The notes under the pieces: model-generated
Told to the model about the DNA's origin: nothing
What the model saw: the letters and a program-made list of their open reading frames with translations, nothing else
Database searches by the model: none
Shown: positions 8,278 through 15,890 of the stretch, one piece after another
Layout: each line of letters begins with the position of its first letter
Numbering within the stretch: position 1 is the first letter of the stretch
Source: CAYYYA01 sp964487895
GTDB lineage: Bacteria > Patescibacteriota > Patescibacteriia > UBA1558 > 2-01-FULL-52-15
Direction: 5' to 3'
Length of the DNA stretch: 29,191 nt
Assembly: GCA_964487895.1 (NCBI GenBank)
Contig: CAZASM010000009.1
Coordinates: 1 to 29,191 of the forward strand
Program-made: the position numbers and the translations under genes

Positions 8278-10491
8278 ATGAAAAATTTTTCCCAAAAATT
8301 ATTTAGTGGTTCAGTTGTGAAAGTTGATGTTGTTGCTCAGGGAATAAAAAAGATCACCATCAAAATTAGTGCGCCTTTTGATTTTTTGGCTTGGCAATAT
8401 GTCTGGGTTGAAATACCAGAGCTGAAATTCCCGGATCCTAGAGGTAGTCGTCGGGCTTTTTCTATTATCAACACCATCAACTCTGATAACACTATCGAGA
8501 TTGTGGCTCGGATTAGTGAGAGCGGTTATAAACAAAGTTTATTTGCTTTAGCGACTGGCGATTCTTTAATTATTCACGGACCTTTTGGCAACTCTTTCGT
8601 TGTTTCTACTGAGCATCAGCCTAAATATATCGTCATGATCGCCGGTGGTGTTGGCATTGCAGCCTTTTTGCCAATGATAGAAACTATCAAAATCAAAGGC
8701 TATGATATTAAATGCTATTTAATCTACTTAAATAATAAACCGGAATCGACCCCTTTCTTACAGGAATTACAACTTTTGAAGAAGGGTGGAGATTTTTTTG
8801 ATTTTCATGTTAAGTATGAATATTTCTCCTGGTCTGACGTCAAAGATATAACCATGGGGTTGACTACTGGTATCGAGTGGTGGGTGGCTGGATCGCAATC
8901 AATGGTTGATCATGTTTACCACGAATTAGAGCAAGGCGGTATTTCTCGTCAGGATATGGTTTTTGAGAATTTTTATCCTACCAGCAAGGATTCGTTAACA
9001 GTAGATAATGTTTATACTCAACTAAAAGAAGATAATCTATTCGCTAAAGCGATCCAAAACTCTACTAATCATACAGTTATTACTGATCCAGAAGGTACTG
9101 TGTTGTTTGCAAATAAGGCCGCGGAAAACATCACAGGATATAGCCAGGAGGAGATTATCGGCAATACTCCACGTCTCTGGGGTGGGATGATGAGTCGCGA
9201 TTTTTACTTAGAATTTTGGCGCAAGAAAATTTCGGGCGAGCCGTTTCAAGGAGAGATAATTAACAGGCGAAAAAATGGAGAACTGTATTATTCTATTGCC
9301 CACATTGCTCCGATTTTTGGTCTTGGACGAGAGATTATTGGTTTTATCGGTACGGAAGAGGATATTTCAGATATTAGAAAAACAGAAAATGCTCTTGTAA
9401 CTACAACTCGACGGTTTGAGTTGGCAGTAAAATCCGGTCATATTGGGGTTTGGGAGTGGGATGTAGTTAATAATATTCTCACTTGGGACGATCAGATGTA
9501 TGTTCTCTATGGTATCAAAAAAGAAGATTTCACCGGTGCTTATGATGCTTGGCAAAAAGGCTTACATCCAGATGACAAAAAACCAGGAGATGAAGCAATA
9601 CAGCTAGCCTTACAGGGTAAGAAAGATTTTGATATTAGCTTTCGAGTAATTTGGCCCAACGGTCAAATTCGCTATCTTAAAGCATATGCTATTGTGGAGC
9701 GAGATAATGCTGGTAAGCCCCTGAAGATGATAGGTGTTAATTTTGATATTACCAAAGAAAAAGAAATAGATCAGGCCAAAACGGAGTTTGTTTCTTTAGC
9801 TTCCCATCAATTAAGAACGCCATTATCTACCATTGGTTGGTATTCTGAGATGTTATTAGCAGAAGATGTGGGGAAGTTAAACGCCGAACAAAAATCATAT
9901 TTGGAGGAAGTTTATAAAGGCAACCAACGAATGGTTGGTCTAGTTAACGCTTTACTGAATGTTTCCCGGATTGATCTGGGTACTTTTGCAGTTGAGCCGA
10001 AACCGACTGATCTGAGAGAAGTAGCGACAATTCATATTAAGGAGCTGACACCACAAATTGAGGCCAAGAAAATTATTTTCAAGCAGGATTTTGTTGCTGA
10101 TTTACCAATTATTAATGTTGACCCCAAGTTGATGGGTATCATTTTTCAGAATTTACTTTCTAATGCGGTCAAATATACACCGGAAGGTGGAACAGTTACT
10201 TGTAGCTTGACAGTAAAGAATAAAGATATTTTAATTGCAGTGGGCGATACTGGTTATGGCATTCCTACCGCACAACAAGACAAGATCTTTACCAAATTGT
10301 TCCGAGCTGATAATGTAAGGCGGAAGGAAACAGAGGGTACTGGTCTAGGTCTCTATATAGTCAAGGCTATCGTCGATCAATCAGCAGGTAAGACTTGGTT
10401 TGAATCAGTGGAGGACAAAGGTACGACCTTTTATGTCTCTTTGCCACTTAAAGGAATGAAAAGTAAGCAAGGTAATAAAGAACTAACATAA
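8278..10491 (+). CDS. Hybrid redox sensor: ferredoxin-reductase-like domain, PAS, PAS, histidine kinase
   Basis: 737 residues. Residues 1-235 form a ferredoxin/flavodoxin-NADP reductase-like unit: a beta-barrel with the flavin motif RAFS (59-62), GPFG (101-104), the nucleotide-binding IAGGVGIAAFLPM (121-133), WWVAGSQ (201-207) and a C-terminal VFENFYP. Residues 250-365 are a PAS domain with a PAC-like end (GFIGTEEDIS). Residues 380-495 are a second PAS/PAS_3-like domain. HisKA follows with H510 in LASHQLRTPL, then HATPase motifs NLLSNAVKYTP (625-635), VGDTGYGIP and GTGLGLYIV. No membrane helix is visible, so it should be cytosolic. Three receivers follow immediately. Flavin or NAD(P)H redox state is the obvious candidate input, by inference. 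An ATG with no SD is used; a weak TATACT lies upstream. Confidence 0.9.
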   Translation: MKNFSQKLFSGSVVKVDVVAQGIKKITIKISAPFDFLAWQYVWVEIPELKFPDPRGSRRAFSIINTINSDNTIEIVARISESGYKQSLFALATGDSLIIHGPFGNSFVVSTEHQPKYIVMIAGGVGIAAFLPMIETIKIKGYDIKCYLIYLNNKPESTPFLQELQLLKKGGDFFDFHVKYEYFSWSDVKDITMGLTTGIEWWVAGSQSMVDHVYHELEQGGISRQDMVFENFYPTSKDSLTVDNVYTQLKEDNLFAKAIQNSTNHTVITDPEGTVLFANKAAENITGYSQEEIIGNTPRLWGGMMSRDFYLEFWRKKISGEPFQGEIINRRKNGELYYSIAHIAPIFGLGREIIGFIGTEEDISDIRKTENALVTTTRRFELAVKSGHIGVWEWDVVNNILTWDDQMYVLYGIKKEDFTGAYDAWQKGLHPDDKKPGDEAIQLALQGKKDFDISFRVIWPNGQIRYLKAYAIVERDNAGKPLKMIGVNFDITKEKEIDQAKTEFVSLASHQLRTPLSTIGWYSEMLLAEDVGKLNAEQKSYLEEVYKGNQRMVGLVNALLNVSRIDLGTFAVEPKPTDLREVATIHIKELTPQIEAKKIIFKQDFVADLPIINVDPKLMGIIFQNLLSNAVKYTPEGGTVTCSLTVKNKDILIAVGDTGYGIPTAQQDKIFTKLFRADNVRRKETEGTGLGLYIVKAIVDQSAGKTWFESVEDKGTTFYVSLPLKGMKSKQGNKELT

Positions 10492-10496
10492 ATAAG

Positions 10497-10880
10497 ATGA
10501 CAGAGAAGCAAACAATTTTGGTAGTAGAAGACGAGCAAGCATTGGCCAGTGTGATCAAAGCTAAGTTGGAGCTGTTAGGTTGCCAAACGGTTACAGCTCG
10601 GACTGTCGATCAAGCTCTGGCTTACCTACAGGATGTGCCAACTATCGCGGCCGTTTGGTTGGACCATTATTTATTAGGAGAAGAGAATGGTTTGGATCTA
10701 GTAGTACGGATGAAAGAAACTCCTCAATGGCAATCTTTACCAATTTTTGTGGTTTCTAATACTGCATCGCCTGACAAACAGCTGAGTTATATTCATCTGG
10801 GCATTGATAAATATTTTGTCAAAGCAGAGCATACTTTGGAGGAGATTACTAAAGCTGTTTTATCAAGTTTACAAAAATAG
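10497..10880 (+). CDS. Stand-alone receiver domain 1 after the kinase
   Basis: 127-residue CheY-like domain with no effector. Acidic residues E11-D12 in VVEDE, phosphoacceptor D56 in AVWLDHYLLGEENG, switch Ser S87, and Lys K109 in YFVKAEH. The loop after D56 is unusual (HYLLGEENG rather than xxMPxMDG). It starts 5 bp after the kinase stop, so the two are probably co-transcribed and form a cognate pair. Confidence 0.88.
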   Translation: MTEKQTILVVEDEQALASVIKAKLELLGCQTVTARTVDQALAYLQDVPTIAAVWLDHYLLGEENGLDLVVRMKETPQWQSLPIFVVSNTASPDKQLSYIHLGIDKYFVKAEHTLEEITKAVLSSLQK

Positions 10881-10881
10881 T

Positions 10882-11262
10882 ATGGCGGAGAAAAAAAAGA
10901 TTTTGATTGTTGAGGATGAGACTCCTTTACGTGAGGCTTTACGTGATAAGTTAAACCGTGAAGGTTACCAAGCTATTGAGGCGACCGATGGTGAAGATGG
11001 TTTAGCCAAAGCAACGCAAGAGCATCCGGATTTGATTATGACAGATATCATGATGCCGAAGATGGATGGCTTTGCCCTGCTTGGTAAACTACAAGCTGAT
11101 ACAAACCTGAACACTATTCCGGTAGTAATAATTTCTAATCTAGGACAAGATACAGATCGGGATCAAGCGAAAAAATTAGGAGCTAAAGAATTTTTTGTCA
11201 AAGCTGACATGCCAGTGGCAGATATTATCACCTACGTAAACACTTTATTTGGCGATAAATAA
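10882..11262 (+). CDS. Stand-alone receiver domain 2 after the kinase
   Basis: 126 residues from ATG 10882; an in-frame extension back to 10804 overlaps the previous receiver and is rejected. Canonical receiver: IVEDE, phosphoacceptor D55 in IMTDIMMPKMDG, switch S85 in VIISN, K107 in FFVKAD. It begins 1 bp after the previous stop. It closely resembles the next gene (ATDGEDGLA, MMPKMDG), so the two are probably duplicates. Confidence 0.88.
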   Translation: MAEKKKILIVEDETPLREALRDKLNREGYQAIEATDGEDGLAKATQEHPDLIMTDIMMPKMDGFALLGKLQADTNLNTIPVVIISNLGQDTDRDQAKKLGAKEFFVKADMPVADIITYVNTLFGDK

Positions 11263-11266
11263 ATTT

Positions 11267-11677
11267 ATGTCAACTAAAAAAATATTAATAGTTGAGGATG
11301 AGTCGCCTATTCGCAGAGCTTTGCACGACAAGATGAGTCTTCTGAGTGATGTGGTGATAATTGAAGCCACAGATGGCGAAGAGGGGTTGGCTCAAGCTCT
11401 CGGTCAGCATCCTGATGTTATTCTATTGGATGTGATGATGCCTAAGGTTGATGGTCTAGCAATGTTAAAAACACTACGTGAGGATAGTTGGGGTAAGAAT
11501 GTGCCAGTATTGATATTAACTAACATCTCTCCCAATGATGAGAAGATTATGGGACGAGTAATTGATGCTGAGCCTTCATACTATTTTGTCAAAGCTGAAA
11601 ACACGATTGAAAAAATTAGTCAGACAGTGCAGGATATTTTAGCTCAAGCAGATGGTTTGGGATTGAGCAATAGTTAA
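11267..11677 (+). CDS. Stand-alone receiver domain 3 after the kinase
   Basis: 136 residues from ATG 11267. IVEDESP, phosphoacceptor D55 in ILLDVMMPKVDG, switch T85 in LILTN, K109 in YYFVKAE. It has an extra tail (AQADGLGLSNS). Last gene of the kinase/receiver unit; a separate promoter for superoxide dismutase follows. With no DNA-binding partner encoded nearby, these receivers may act by protein-protein contact or as phosphate sinks. Confidence 0.88.
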   Translation: MSTKKILIVEDESPIRRALHDKMSLLSDVVIIEATDGEEGLAQALGQHPDVILLDVMMPKVDGLAMLKTLREDSWGKNVPVLILTNISPNDEKIMGRVIDAEPSYYFVKAENTIEKISQTVQDILAQADGLGLSNS

Positions 11678-11691
11678 GTAATTCTAGCCCC

Positions 11692-11725
11692 TTGTTATTT
11701 AACTGAGGCGCTGTATATTTATAAT
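11692..11725 (+). promoter_or_regulatory. Candidate promoter for superoxide dismutase
   Basis: TTGTTA (11692-11697), a 16-bp spacer and TATATT (11714-11719); a perfect TATAAT also sits at 11720-11725 with a poorer -35. The start codon is at 11754 with no SD between. Confidence 0.45.
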
Positions 11726-11753
11726 ATAAGCAACCGTATTAATTTTAAGTCTA

Positions 11754-12359
11754 ATGATTTTTGAACTACCAGCCTTACCCTACGCTTACAACGCTCTAGA
11801 ACCTTATATTGACGCTCAGACAATGGAAATTCACCACACTAAGCATCACCAGACCTATGTGACCAAACTGAACGAAGCCTTAGCATTGCATCCTGAGCTT
11901 GTTGATAAATCTTTGGATTGGCTATTGATGAACTTAAATGAAGTACCTGAGGATATTCGCCCTGCGGTACGTAATCACGGCGGTGGACATTGGAATCACT
12001 CGATATTTTGGGAGATTATGAAACCGGCGGGCTCAGGATTAGGATTGGGGGATTTGGCGACTGCCATCGAAAGCACTTTTGGTAGTTTCCAATCTTTTCA
12101 GGAAGCCTTCATTAAAGCCGCAACCACTCAATTTGGTAGTGGCTGGGCGTGGCTAGTGAAAGATTCAAGTGGTAAGTTATCAGTTATCAGCACAGCTAAC
12201 CAAGATAATCCTATGTCTCAAGGCTTGAAGCCGATCATGGGTCTCGACGTCTGGGAGCACGCCTATTATCTCAAGTATCAGAACAAGCGACCGGATTATA
12301 TTACTGCTTGGTGGAGTGTGGTGAACTGGGAGAAGGTGGAGAGTAACTACAAGGGCTAG
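11754..12359 (+). CDS. sodA: Superoxide dismutase, Fe/Mn family, Mn-type
   Basis: 201 residues, the normal length. Metal ligands can be placed at H27 (IHHTKHH), H82 (GGHWNHSIFW), D165 and H169 (GLDVWEHAYY). The segment STANQDNP carries the outer-sphere Gln typical of Mn-type enzymes, and the Gly-rich NHGGGHWNH loop agrees with this; metal use still needs measurement. It dismutates superoxide to oxygen and peroxide in the cytosol. It directly follows the redox-kinase/receiver unit but has its own promoter, so a functional link is plausible but unproven. Confidence 0.93.
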   Translation: MIFELPALPYAYNALEPYIDAQTMEIHHTKHHQTYVTKLNEALALHPELVDKSLDWLLMNLNEVPEDIRPAVRNHGGGHWNHSIFWEIMKPAGSGLGLGDLATAIESTFGSFQSFQEAFIKAATTQFGSGWAWLVKDSSGKLSVISTANQDNPMSQGLKPIMGLDVWEHAYYLKYQNKRPDYITAWWSVVNWEKVESNYKG

Positions 12360-12372
12360 AATTATGTATGAT

Positions 12373-12404
12373 GTATAAAGTATAATGATCGCGATACTTT
12401 ATAC
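12373..12404. repeat. Perfect 11-bp inverted repeat in a TATACTT-rich spacer
   Basis: GTATAAAGTAT (12373-12383) and ATACTTTATAC (12394-12404) are exact inverted copies around a 10-base centre containing GATCGCG. Variants of TTATACTT recur to 12430. There is no U-tract, so a classical terminator is unlikely. Confidence 0.7.
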
Positions 12405-12431
12405 TTCCTACCTTATACTTAATACTTATTT

Positions 12432-12557
12432 ATGAAAAACAACTCACGAACCAAAGGTAAGGCGAAACGTACTAGTTATCGTACGCCGTCTACCTTTAAA
12501 ATTCGGCAGAATATCAAAGTAACCAAGCAGCAAGTGGTTCGTCGAACACACATGTAG
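12432..12557 (+). CDS. Small basic protein of unknown function
   Basis: A 41-residue reading frame filling the gap between the hairpin at 12373-12404 and pgeF. It is highly basic (about a dozen Lys/Arg, with RTKGKAKRTSYR near the start and VVRRTHM at the end) and has one acidic residue at most, so nucleic-acid or ribosome binding is conceivable. The next ATG begins 1 bp after its stop, which suggests coupling. I do not recognise a family. The tight spacing is the main argument that it is coding. Confidence 0.5.
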   Translation: MKNNSRTKGKAKRTSYRTPSTFKIRQNIKVTKQQVVRRTHM

Positions 12558-12558
12558 G

Positions 12559-13290
12559 ATGTTTAAACTATTCCAACCATACCCTGATCTTGTCGCAGAT
12601 CTATCTCAACGTTCTGATGGCAATATGAGATTGATGGATTCTAATCCTCAAGCAGCTGACAATCGTTCAGCTTTTATTAAGTCTCTGGGATTAGTTGGAG
12701 ATGTTTGGGTACGTTCAGAAAATACTCATAGCAAGCACGTATCAGTAGTAGATGATAGTAATAGTGGTCAAGTAGTATTGAATACTGATGGTTTGATTAC
12801 TCAGGTAAAAGTCCTTAGTCTAACCTCAGCAGTGGCTGATTGTCTGCCATTATATTTTTTTGACCCTCAGCTAAAAATTATCGGCTTGGCCCATGCTGGT
12901 TGGCGTGGTGTCTATGCGAATATTGCCGGAGAAATGGTTGAGAAATTTGTTTCCCAGTTTAATTCTAATCCGGCTGATATTTTGGTTGGTGTCGGTCCTG
13001 GTATTGGAGTTTGTCATTTTGAGGTCAAACCAGAGGTTGTGGAGCAATTCACAGATTACGCTCCAGGTTTAACTACCTATACGGACTTTGTTTTTCACAC
13101 TACAGACGGTGTTACTTATATTGATTTGAAAGCTATCGTCAGACAACAACTTCAAGCCAAAGGAGTTTTGCCTGAGCATATTGAAATCAGTCCGGCTTGT
13201 ACCTATGATGAAAAAGAAAAATATTTTTCTCGTCGGCGTGATGCGCCGGTTTTGGAAGCGATGATTGCTGTGATGGGTTGGAAGAAATAA
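12559..13290 (+). CDS. pgeF: PgeF/YfiH (laccase-domain, DUF152) protein
   Basis: 243 residues with the diagnostic motifs VADCLPLYFFD, GLAHAGWRG, VGVGPGIGVCHFEV and ISPACTYDEKEKYFSRRRD. The metal site of the family is formed by a His in the N-terminal half (SKHV), the Cys of ADC and the His of AHAGW, all present. Members have been described as purine nucleoside phosphorylase/adenosine deaminase-like enzymes (LACC1, YlmD) and as peptidoglycan editing factor in E. coli; which activity applies here cannot be told. It follows a 41-residue basic protein by 1 bp. Confidence 0.88.
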   Translation: MFKLFQPYPDLVADLSQRSDGNMRLMDSNPQAADNRSAFIKSLGLVGDVWVRSENTHSKHVSVVDDSNSGQVVLNTDGLITQVKVLSLTSAVADCLPLYFFDPQLKIIGLAHAGWRGVYANIAGEMVEKFVSQFNSNPADILVGVGPGIGVCHFEVKPEVVEQFTDYAPGLTTYTDFVFHTTDGVTYIDLKAIVRQQLQAKGVLPEHIEISPACTYDEKEKYFSRRRDAPVLEAMIAVMGWKK

Positions 13291-13293
13291 TTT

Positions 13294-13437
13294 ACCAAAA
13301 AAAGTTATTGTAAAGATAATATGCAATAAAGCTATGCGTATTATCTGATCGAGCCGGTCGGCAAACATTTTGATTCTAAATTTAAACCAGACTTGAAGCC
13401 TAAACAGATGTTGGAGTTAGGTCTTTTTGTAAAATAA
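13294..13437 (+). pseudogene. Decayed 5' fragment of a paralogue of the 18450-18956 gene
   Basis: Read in one frame, this stretch gives a peptide with TKKSYCKDNMQ, an in-frame stop (TAA at 13327-13329), then YYLIEPVGKHFDSKFKPD and LKPKQMLELGLFVK before another stop. It aligns without gaps to the first 50 residues of the intact protein encoded at 18450-18956 (MQKRYSYYLTAPSGKQFDPE, FKPDLTPAQMLALGVFGGK). The last two-thirds is missing, and the nadV terminator starts within a few bases. By eye the nucleotide match is only about two-thirds, so this is an old, diverged remnant. Confidence 0.8.
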
Positions 13438-13467
13438 AAGGACCCGCCGAGCTCAGCTCGACGGGTC
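13430..13467 (-). terminator. Rho-independent terminator of nadM-nadV
   Basis: A 27-nt hairpin (13441-13467) with 12-bp arms and a 3-nt loop is followed on the minus strand by CTTTTATTTTAC. On the minus-strand RNA all 12 pairs form (one G-U), while the plus-strand RNA has a C-A mismatch, which fixes the orientation. It lies just past the nadV stop. Confidence 0.85.
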
Positions 13468-13473
13468 TTGTCG

Positions 13474-14856
13474 TTAGGACCGAGCCTTTTGTCGAATTTC
13501 GGCGAAGGTGTAGTCCTGGATCAGTTCTCCGTTATGAAAAACCGTTTGGAGTATATTGGCAGCAGGAGAATCCTGCTCACGCACGGTCTGGTAGTTCTGA
13601 CCGTTGTGGATCAGCTTCAGCCGACCGCCCTTGGAACGCTTGCCATGGTAGGTGACAGGATCCTTGTGAACGTCGTGCCAGTCACCGCTGATCTTGATGG
13701 CCGAGCACTTGAAAGCGAATCGTTGAGTGTCGCGGTCAACCTTCTGTAGTAGTCCGCCACCAGAGCCAAAGGCTAGATTGTCCGTTGACCAGCCAGCCGC
13801 TTCGATCGCTGCCAGGATCTTGGTGATCATCTGGTAATCGATACCGTCGCCCTGGATGACCCGGACATGCGGATCGAGCACCTTGTAGCCCTGGCTGTTG
13901 CGACTATAGCCGAAGGCTTGACCAAGGGTATCGAGTACCTTGACGACCACTTCCGGCGGATAGCCACTGTCCGGACGGACGATCAGTACGCCATCCCGGG
14001 ATAGCACCTTGTCTTTCAGCTGCTGGCCCCAGAGTTCGCGACAAGCACGATAGATATCGTAGCTGTCGCTGACGACTGCTACCATGCCGGTGGGAAACTG
14101 AGTTAGCATGTTGTCATAGGCGTCGACTTCATGAGACTGGCCCCAGGAAGTGATGGTGCTGTGTTCGGCTGCCGGGATAGAGTAGCCGGCCATAGCTTCA
14201 TGATAGTAGTCTGCTATCAGATCGATGCCCGCCAGAGTATCGGTGCCGTTGAAATTCACCAGATGCGCAGCATCTCCAATGCCGGCGGATTCGACTGAGG
14301 TGGATCCCCGAAAGCCGAAGTCATGCAACTTGAAGTCGATCTGACTCGGATCACCGGTCTTCTCCAGTGAGTGGAGAATCTGCTGACGATTGGCTCGACT
14401 GAGCGTGCAGACCGTGGAGGGATACCAGACTTGGGACAGGAGTGTCTCGGCATAGTTGGTCAGCCAAGGCACCTCCGGATCGGTGTTCTCCACCGTCATC
14501 AGCACATTGGAGACCGGCACGGACAATCCTTCTGGTACAGCCTTGATAACGAGTGGCAGACGACCCTGGTGTTTATCCAAGATGTGACGCCAGCCAGCTT
14601 CGTTGAACATCTGCTCATTGCCGAAGTGACGAGCGAAGAAGTCCTTGGCTTCAGCGATCTTGGCTTCCGTCACCACCTGGCCGGAGAAGTACCGCTTGAG
14701 CAGATACTGGAGGCCAAAGAAAGTGACTTCCGGAAATTGTCCCCCGCGACTTTCGAAAAAGGAGAAGACAGTCGAGGTACCTGGAGGATACTGCTTCCAA
14801 TGGGAGATCTTGTAGCTGTCTGTTAGCTTCAGGAAGTTCGGTTCGTGAGAGTTCAT
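13474..14856 (-). CDS. nadV: Nicotinamide phosphoribosyltransferase (NAMPT)
   Basis: 460 residues, full length for NAMPT/NadV. It converts nicotinamide and PRPP to NMN. Recognisable segments are LTDSYKISHWKQYPPGT near the N-terminus, HDFGFRGSTS (178-187, with the phosphate-binding Arg R183), GTDT with D206, the catalytic His H232 in PAAEHSTITSWG, VVSDSYD, RPDSG, IQGDGI and FGSGGGLLQ. A strong SD (AGGAG) lies 6 nt before the ATG. It is second in the nadM-nadV operon, 21 bp after nadM. Base composition is visibly richer in GC and codons richer in CTG/ACC than the flanking genes, suggesting horizontal acquisition. Confidence 0.96.
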   Translation of the reverse strand: MNSHEPNFLKLTDSYKISHWKQYPPGTSTVFSFFESRGGQFPEVTFFGLQYLLKRYFSGQVVTEAKIAEAKDFFARHFGNEQMFNEAGWRHILDKHQGRLPLVIKAVPEGLSVPVSNVLMTVENTDPEVPWLTNYAETLLSQVWYPSTVCTLSRANRQQILHSLEKTGDPSQIDFKLHDFGFRGSTSVESAGIGDAAHLVNFNGTDTLAGIDLIADYYHEAMAGYSIPAAEHSTITSWGQSHEVDAYDNMLTQFPTGMVAVVSDSYDIYRACRELWGQQLKDKVLSRDGVLIVRPDSGYPPEVVVKVLDTLGQAFGYSRNSQGYKVLDPHVRVIQGDGIDYQMITKILAAIEAAGWSTDNLAFGSGGGLLQKVDRDTQRFAFKCSAIKISGDWHDVHKDPVTYHGKRSKGGRLKLIHNGQNYQTVREQDSPAANILQTVFHNGELIQDYTFAEIRQKARS

Positions 14857-14872
14857 GATTTTCTCCTGGTGA

Positions 14873-14887
14873 CTCGGCTAGGCCGAG
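14873..14887 (-). other. Intercistronic hairpin at the nadM stop
   Basis: CTCGGC and GCCGAG are perfect inverted copies around a 3-nt loop that includes part of the nadM stop codon. It sits just upstream of the nadV SD, with no U-tract. It may tune coupling or mRNA processing. Confidence 0.5.
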
Positions 14888-15768
14888 AGGTGACGTTCGA
14901 GTAGCTGCCATAACGGTTGGTGATATTCCACCAGACGGTTTTTGGCTATGGTTGGATCCACCCACTCCAGCTGAGCTAGATCATCGCTGGCAACTGCTCG
15001 GCCAAAAATGTAGGTCGAGTAGAAGAGGACAGTAGTGATCCCATCCGGTGAGTGGCGGTATCTCCAGTCATCGATATGGCTGGAGCCAAGATAGAGAGGA
15101 TCGGAGATCTCAACTCCCGAAGTCTCTTCGTAGACTTCACGTCTGGCTGCTGCTTCGAGCGAGCTGTCGCTGGGCTGGACGAAACCGCCGATGAAACGTA
15201 ACTGTCCGTTATCAGTAACCTTGCTTCCCAGCAGCAGCTGTCCGGTTTCGGGCTTGATGATGGCGACATCGACTGCTTGATAGGCGATCGGTGACCGGTC
15301 GCAAACGCCATGAATGACACCAGCACGGTAGTCAGCCGTATTACGTAGAGCATTGACTGCCTCGGTTCTTTTGGTTGTAGCGCTGTCAGCGGCGATGGGT
15401 GGCAGCTCGCATGTTTGATACTTCCCTCGATAGACCGACAGGAAGCTGTCACGTGAGCCGTAGAGGATAGCCTGACGACCGGGAAATTCCCGTTCGATCA
15501 GTTCATCCAGCTGTTGACACCAGCTAGAGTCATCAGGATGGTCACGCAGGGGACGAATCAGGAAGTTGGGGAAGCTTCCGTTGATCATCTGTTGCCGTAG
15601 CCTGAAGCTGAGCGGATTACGGGCAGTCGGAAGCGAAGAGCAGAAGCCCAAGACAACCAAGGTGTCCTGATGCAGGCTACCGACATGGGAGAGTAGGTAG
15701 CGGTGACCGCGGTGCAGACGAGGCGTCTGGAAACGGCCGACAATGACTCCTACCGCTTGATTGATCAT
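14878..15768 (-). CDS. nadM: Bifunctional NMN adenylyltransferase / Nudix hydrolase (NadM-Nudix)
   Basis: 296 residues. The N-terminal nucleotidyltransferase has VGRFQTP (about 10-16) and the HxGH motif as HRGH (19-22), and makes NAD from NMN and ATP. From about residue 160 a Nudix domain begins; its box contains RFIGGFVQPSD and REVYEETSG (210-218), so the catalytic REUxEE core is intact, although the first Glu of the box is replaced or shifted by one residue. In known fusions this half is an ADP-ribose pyrophosphatase. An SD of GGAGG lies 8 nt before the ATG. It is first in the operon with nadV and is preceded by a palindromic NrtR-type site. GC-rich like nadV. Confidence 0.93.
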   Translation of the reverse strand: MINQAVGVIVGRFQTPRLHRGHRYLLSHVGSLHQDTLVVLGFCSSLPTARNPLSFRLRQQMINGSFPNFLIRPLRDHPDDSSWCQQLDELIEREFPGRQAILYGSRDSFLSVYRGKYQTCELPPIAADSATTKRTEAVNALRNTADYRAGVIHGVCDRSPIAYQAVDVAIIKPETGQLLLGSKVTDNGQLRFIGGFVQPSDSSLEAAARREVYEETSGVEISDPLYLGSSHIDDWRYRHSPDGITTVLFYSTYIFGRAVASDDLAQLEWVDPTIAKNRLVEYHQPLWQLLERHLSA

Positions 15769-15804
15769 ATAGTTAACCTCCAGTTAAATTGTTAAAGGAC
15801 GTTT

Positions 15805-15843
15805 CTTGGTTTGAGCCAAGGCCTCTATCTCGGGGCAGAGGTC
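15805..15843 (-). promoter_or_regulatory. Two consecutive hairpins in the nadM leader
   Basis: Between the palindrome at 15854-15874 and the nadM SD, the minus strand can form CCTCT...AGAGG (within 15821-15843) followed at once by CTTGG-CTCAAA-CCAAG (15805-15820). Neither carries a U-tract. It could be a structured 5' leader or the 3' end of the nrtR transcript; I do not recognise a riboswitch class. Confidence 0.4.
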
Positions 15844-15853
15844 TGGGTTCAAT

Positions 15854-15874
15854 AAGTGTATAAATTACACTAAC
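15854..15874. promoter_or_regulatory. NrtR operator, site A (upstream of nadM)
   Basis: AGTGTATAAATTACACT is a perfect 6-bp inverted repeat (AGTGTA/TACACT) with a 5-bp centre. It shares its sequence, including the downstream AAC, with two further sites at 16603-16623 and 16756-16776. A possible -10 TATACA for nadM lies inside it; the -35 is poor. Confidence 0.8.
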
Positions 15875-15890
15875 TCAAGACAAAAAAATA

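Noticed and set aside
14371..14826. Plus-strand open frames opposite nadV and nadM
   Set aside because: They are by-products of GC-rich coding sequence; nadV and nadM are unmistakable.
15805..15843. Known NAD or nicotinamide riboswitch
   Set aside because: I could not match it to a riboswitch consensus; only simple hairpins are visible.
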